This document shows positions 61,135 through 64,000 of a DNA stretch of 64,000 nt, one piece after another. Made by a program: the position numbers and the translations under genes. The notes below the pieces were generated by a model. That model was not told where the DNA came from. It worked only from the letters and a program-made list of their open reading frames with translations, and ran no database searches. Source of the stretch: Aliivibrio_A kagoshimensis (GTDB lineage: Bacteria > Pseudomonadota > Gammaproteobacteria > Enterobacterales > Vibrionaceae); NCBI RefSeq assembly GCF_050337105.1, contig NZ_JAKJSQ010000010.1:15672-79671 (forward strand), in the 5' to 3' direction. The stretch's first letter is position 1, and every line of letters begins with the position of its first letter.

Positions 61135-62418
61135 TTATAAACCGTATCCTAACATCTGCTGTGGTAAGAATAGGGTGAATTGTGGAAATAAAGCGACTAA
61201 AATCAATACAATAAATAGTGGTACTAACAGTGGTAACACACCGCGAGTCAGTACGTGGAAAGGAATATTCCCCACTTTAGAGACCACATAAAGAGCCATG
61301 CCCATTGGTGGTGTTAAAATACCAATCATTAAGTTCAAGATTGCCATTACACCGAAGTGAACAGGATCAATCCCCACTGAAATAGCCACAGGAACCAAGA
61401 ACGGTACCAACAACAGCAGCAGAGCTAAAGACTCAATGAAGGTGCCTAAAAATAGCAGCAGTAGGTTGATCAATAGTAGTAGAACCAGTGGATTATCGCT
61501 GATGGTTAAGAAGTATTCGGCCATATGTTGTGGCAGTTGTTCTCGAGCTACTATCCAACCAAATACGGTCACACCAATAACCATTAGGCCAACTACTGCA
61601 GTAGTATTGACGGTCTCTTTGATGATGTCGATAAATTTAGCCAGGGTTAGCTGCTTATAAACCACAGTGCCTAAAAATAGGGCGTAGATGGAAGAGACAA
61701 CGGCAGCTTCTGTTGGAGTGAATTTTCCAGAAAAAATGCCGCCAATGATAATGACTGGGGTTAATAGAGATAAAAAAGCTTCTTTGAAGGCAATCAATCG
61801 CTCTTTAGCCGGCGCTTTTGGTAGTGTTTGGTAGCCTCTTTTTTTACAGATGAAATAACTCATTACCATTAAAGAGATGGCACATAACAATCCTGGAATT
61901 GCCCCTGCTAAAAAAAGTGCGCCAATGGAGGTGTTAGAGACAACGCCATAAATGACCAGAGGAATAGAAGGTGGAATGAGTGGGCCAATGATGCAGGACG
62001 CTGCGGTTAAACCACCAGCAAAATCATCATCATATTTTGCATCTCGCATGGATTTTATTTCGAGCTGCCCTAAACCACCGGCATCGGCAAGCGCTGAACC
62101 AGACATGCCCGAAAAGAGTAAGCTTGCCATGATATTTACATGACCTAAACTGCCCGTAATATGACCGACTAACGATTTCGCAAAGTTGAAAATACGCTCT
62201 GTGATACCAGCGCTGTTCATCAAGTGTCCGGTTAGAACAAAGAAGGGAACCGCAAGCAGTGTAAAATTATTAATACCGCCAAGCATCTGTTGAGCTGCGA
62301 AGTTAATTCCCATGCTATTGGTGAACACCAAAAAGGCTAGGGCGATAATAATTAATGAAAATCCAACTGGCATTCCAGCAAACAGGAGTGCTAACCAGCC
62401 AAAGATTGAAGTCGTCAT
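61135..62418 (-). CDS. siaM: Sialic acid TRAP transporter large permease SiaM
   Basis: SiaM (427 residues) is the DctM-type membrane subunit of the sodium-coupled TRAP transporter SiaPQM. About 11-12 hydrophobic helices are visible, with the family patches 'SGMSGSALADAGGLGQLEIKSM' (shown in part), 'IGPLIPPSIPLVIYGVV' and 'GILTPPMGMALYVVSKV'. SiaQ is separate here, as in V. cholerae; in Haemophilus the two are fused. siaQ lies 8 bases upstream, so they are co-transcribed. Confidence 0.95.
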   Translation of the reverse strand: MTTSIFGWLALLFAGMPVGFSLIIIALAFLVFTNSMGINFAAQQMLGGINNFTLLAVPFFVLTGHLMNSAGITERIFNFAKSLVGHITGSLGHVNIMASLLFSGMSGSALADAGGLGQLEIKSMRDAKYDDDFAGGLTAASCIIGPLIPPSIPLVIYGVVSNTSIGALFLAGAIPGLLCAISLMVMSYFICKKRGYQTLPKAPAKERLIAFKEAFLSLLTPVIIIGGIFSGKFTPTEAAVVSSIYALFLGTVVYKQLTLAKFIDIIKETVNTTAVVGLMVIGVTVFGWIVAREQLPQHMAEYFLTISDNPLVLLLLINLLLLFLGTFIESLALLLLLVPFLVPVAISVGIDPVHFGVMAILNLMIGILTPPMGMALYVVSKVGNIPFHVLTRGVLPLLVPLFIVLILVALFPQFTLFLPQQMLGYGL

Positions 62419-62426
62419 GATAGTTC

Positions 62427-62942
62427 CTATGGTTTAGCGGGTTCGATAGAATCGGATTGAGAAGATGGGTTTGATGTGCCTTGACGGAAAATAGTGGTTA
62501 AGTACCACATTCTCTCAATTTGTCGGGCAAACATAAAACAGCCGCCTAGAGGCAAGCTATAGTTCATCCACTTGCTCGAGATTCCAAGCGTAATGAGCTC
62601 AAAGAAAGCCGTGCGTTGAACATGCTGATAGCCGAGATATATGACCGCGATAATGGCGATTAGAACCAAAGCCTCTAAAAGCATACTGAGCGAAAAACGA
62701 ATGTTATTGCTGAGCTTATCAGAGAAAAAGGTGATTTTGACATGGGTATCTTTTTTGATAGCAATAGCACCACCAATAATAACCATATGCACAAAGAGCA
62801 ATCGAGCAAGCTCTTCACTCCAAATAGAGGGGCTATCGAGTAGCCATCGTGCAACAATTTGCCACGTTAATAGAAGCAATAAAACGATCATTAAAGGAAC
62901 GGTAATGATCTCTTCTATATTCTTGAGGACTTTCCTTAACAT
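62427..62942 (-). CDS. siaQ: Sialic acid TRAP transporter small permease SiaQ
   Basis: SiaQ (171 residues) is the four-helix DctQ subunit that docks with SiaM. Conserved 'WSEELARLLFVHMVIIGGAIAIKKDTHV' (shown in part) marks the family. Start ATG 62942 has CGGAG 6 bases upstream. The longer frame to 62981 would run through the hairpin at 62956-62977 and is rejected. Confidence 0.94.
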   Translation of the reverse strand: MLRKVLKNIEEIITVPLMIVLLLLLTWQIVARWLLDSPSIWSEELARLLFVHMVIIGGAIAIKKDTHVKITFFSDKLSNNIRFSLSMLLEALVLIAIIAVIYLGYQHVQRTAFFELITLGISSKWMNYSLPLGGCFMFARQIERMWYLTTIFRQGTSNPSSQSDSIEPAKP

Positions 62943-62955
62943 ACTTTTCTCCGTA

Positions 62956-62977
62956 GCCGGCCTACTTATAGGCCGGC
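62956..62977 (-). promoter_or_regulatory. GC-rich hairpin between siaP and siaQ
   Basis: Perfect 9-base arms GCCGGCCTA / TAGGCCGGC with a 4-base loop, in the 44-base gap after siaP. There is no T run. Such hairpins often protect the upstream mRNA so that the binding protein is made in excess over the permease. The function here is inferred. Confidence 0.65.
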
Positions 62978-62986
62978 ACATTGGGA

Positions 62987-63952
62987 CTACATTTTAGCGA
63001 TTTTTTCAATCAATGGTTCGTTGACTTGCTCATCAAACTCAGTGTAAAGCGGCTGCATCGCCTCTCTAAATGGAGTGAGATCTGGGTAGGTCACCGACAC
63101 ACCTTTCGATTCAAAGAAGGCGATCAGATCTTTCTCTTGAGTTTTCACTGTACTGGTATGAGAAGCGCCTGCTTTAGCCACCGACTTAGTAATCACCTCT
63201 TTTTGTGCATCAGTGAGTGATTTCCAGCGAGACTCTGCAATTAGAACCATCTGGTCATTAACAATGTGATTGGTGATAGCGAGGTTAGACTGAACTTCGT
63301 AAAATTTCTTCGCTTTAATGGTTGGTAACGGGTTCTCTTGACCATCCACCGCGTTAGTTTGCAATGCTAGGTAAACTTCAGAGAAAGCCATAGGGGTTGG
63401 TGATGCGCCAGACAATTTGGCAAAGTTTAGGTTAGGTTTTGCATTGGGCACTCGCAGTTTTAACCCATCAAAATCCTCAATCGAGTTGATGGCACGGTTA
63501 GAACTGGTTTGACGCGTTCCGTTGTACCAGGTATCAAGAGCACGCCAATTGTACTTCTCTAACATTTCATCACGAATACCTTGACCAAATGGAGAGTTAA
63601 AAACGCGTTGGATATGTTCGTAATTCTTAATAACATAAGGTTGAACAACCGCAGAGGCACGAGGAATCCAAAGACCCATTCTGCCCAGTTCAGAGTAAGT
63701 GAAGTCTAAATCACCTAAGCTAAGCTGCTGTAACATTGCTCTATCATCACCTAATTGCGCGCTTGGGTAGAGAGCCAGAGTCATTTCGCCATTTGACATC
63801 TCTTTAATAGAGTCAGCTAAAATGGTTGCTGATTGATACTCTACCGACCCGACTGATGCCTGCATGCCCATTTTAAGTTCAATAGCAGCTTGTGACATCG
63901 AAGCGAATCCGAGTCCAAGAAGTGCAATGGTAATTTTGTTGACTGTGTTCAT
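62987..63952 (-). CDS. siaP: Sialic acid-binding periplasmic protein SiaP
   Basis: SiaP (321 residues) is the DctP-type binding protein that captures sialic acid (Neu5Ac) for SiaQM. It has a signal peptide (about 1-22, '...MSQA') and then a mature sequence very like V. cholerae SiaP ('LKMGMQASVGSVEY', 'LYPSAQLGDDRAMLQQL', 'LDTWYNGTRQTSSNR'). The carboxylate-binding Arg is in 'LKLRVPNAKPNLNFAKLSGA'. GAAGGGA lies before the ATG. The promoter would be beyond or at the window edge (63953-64000 shows only an AT-rich stretch). First gene of the sialic acid operon. Confidence 0.95.
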   Translation of the reverse strand: MNTVNKITIALLGLGFASMSQAAIELKMGMQASVGSVEYQSATILADSIKEMSNGEMTLALYPSAQLGDDRAMLQQLSLGDLDFTYSELGRMGLWIPRASAVVQPYVIKNYEHIQRVFNSPFGQGIRDEMLEKYNWRALDTWYNGTRQTSSNRAINSIEDFDGLKLRVPNAKPNLNFAKLSGASPTPMAFSEVYLALQTNAVDGQENPLPTIKAKKFYEVQSNLAITNHIVNDQMVLIAESRWKSLTDAQKEVITKSVAKAGASHTSTVKTQEKDLIAFFESKGVSVTYPDLTPFREAMQPLYTEFDEQVNEPLIEKIAKM

Positions 63953-64000
63953 AGTTTATCCCTTCACTTATTATTAGATATTTCGTGGTTGAAGATTTTC

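Overview
The window looks like a chromosomal segment from a Vibrionaceae bacterium (Vibrio or a close relative; species not assignable from sequence alone). The grounds are the polar-flagellum gene order flagellins-fliD-fliT-like-fliS-flrABC-fliEFGHIJKLMNOPQR-flhBAFG-fliA-cheYZAB-parC-parP-cheW, the FlrABC regulatory cascade, the polar chemotaxis-array genes parC and parP, and a TRAP-type sialic acid transporter of the Vibrio SiaP type. It is nearly all core genome. I see no tRNA, rRNA, IS element, integron, prophage or CRISPR array. One ambiguous base (n at 18811, in fliP) suggests a draft assembly.

Region 1 (1-34547) is a motility and chemotaxis block, all on the + strand. It begins inside a flagellin gene and is followed by a second flagellin with a sigma-28 promoter. 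Next come the cap and chaperone genes, then the sigma-54 regulators flrA, flrB and flrC, then basal body, switch, type III export, FlhF/FlhG pole placement, sigma-28 (fliA) and chemotaxis genes. Five good sigma-54 promoter matches (GG and GC exactly 10 bases apart) lie upstream of fliD, flrB, fliE, fliK and flhA. They divide the block into transcription units consistent with the Vibrio flagellar hierarchy. The flaG gene usually found between flagellin and fliD in Vibrio is absent. The block ends at a strong terminator after a DUF2802 gene.

Region 2 (34697-41796) is the complete cytochrome c maturation operon ccmABCDEFGHI, from an extended -10 promoter to a terminator. It exports and attaches haem to apocytochromes.

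Region 3 (41850-58963) holds lipid and housekeeping genes with gene content resembling the E. coli mlaA/fadL-fadIJ-sixA-smrB-prmB-aroC-epmC neighbourhood. Interspersed are a cytoplasmic GGDEF protein, an ECF sigma/anti-sigma pair, a TraF-like outer membrane protein and a large M16 protease. FadR-like operators precede fadL and fadIJ. An orphan strong terminator between the ECF sigma gene and fadI marks a possible small RNA. An eight-copy 7-base tandem repeat begins at the fadL stop codon.

Region 4 (58964-64000, - strand) is amino-sugar/sialic acid uptake and use: siaP, siaQ, siaM, an RpiR-family regulator (probably NanR) and nagA. The cluster probably continues past the right edge.

No wholly novel system is evident. 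The best leads are the possible sRNA at 47002-47204, the three-fold peptide repeat in CheA beside parC/parP, the sigma-54 promoter embedded in the flrA terminator, the leader element shared by fliE and cheY, the odd hydrophobic insert in FliD, and the FlhB NPSH cleavage-site variant.
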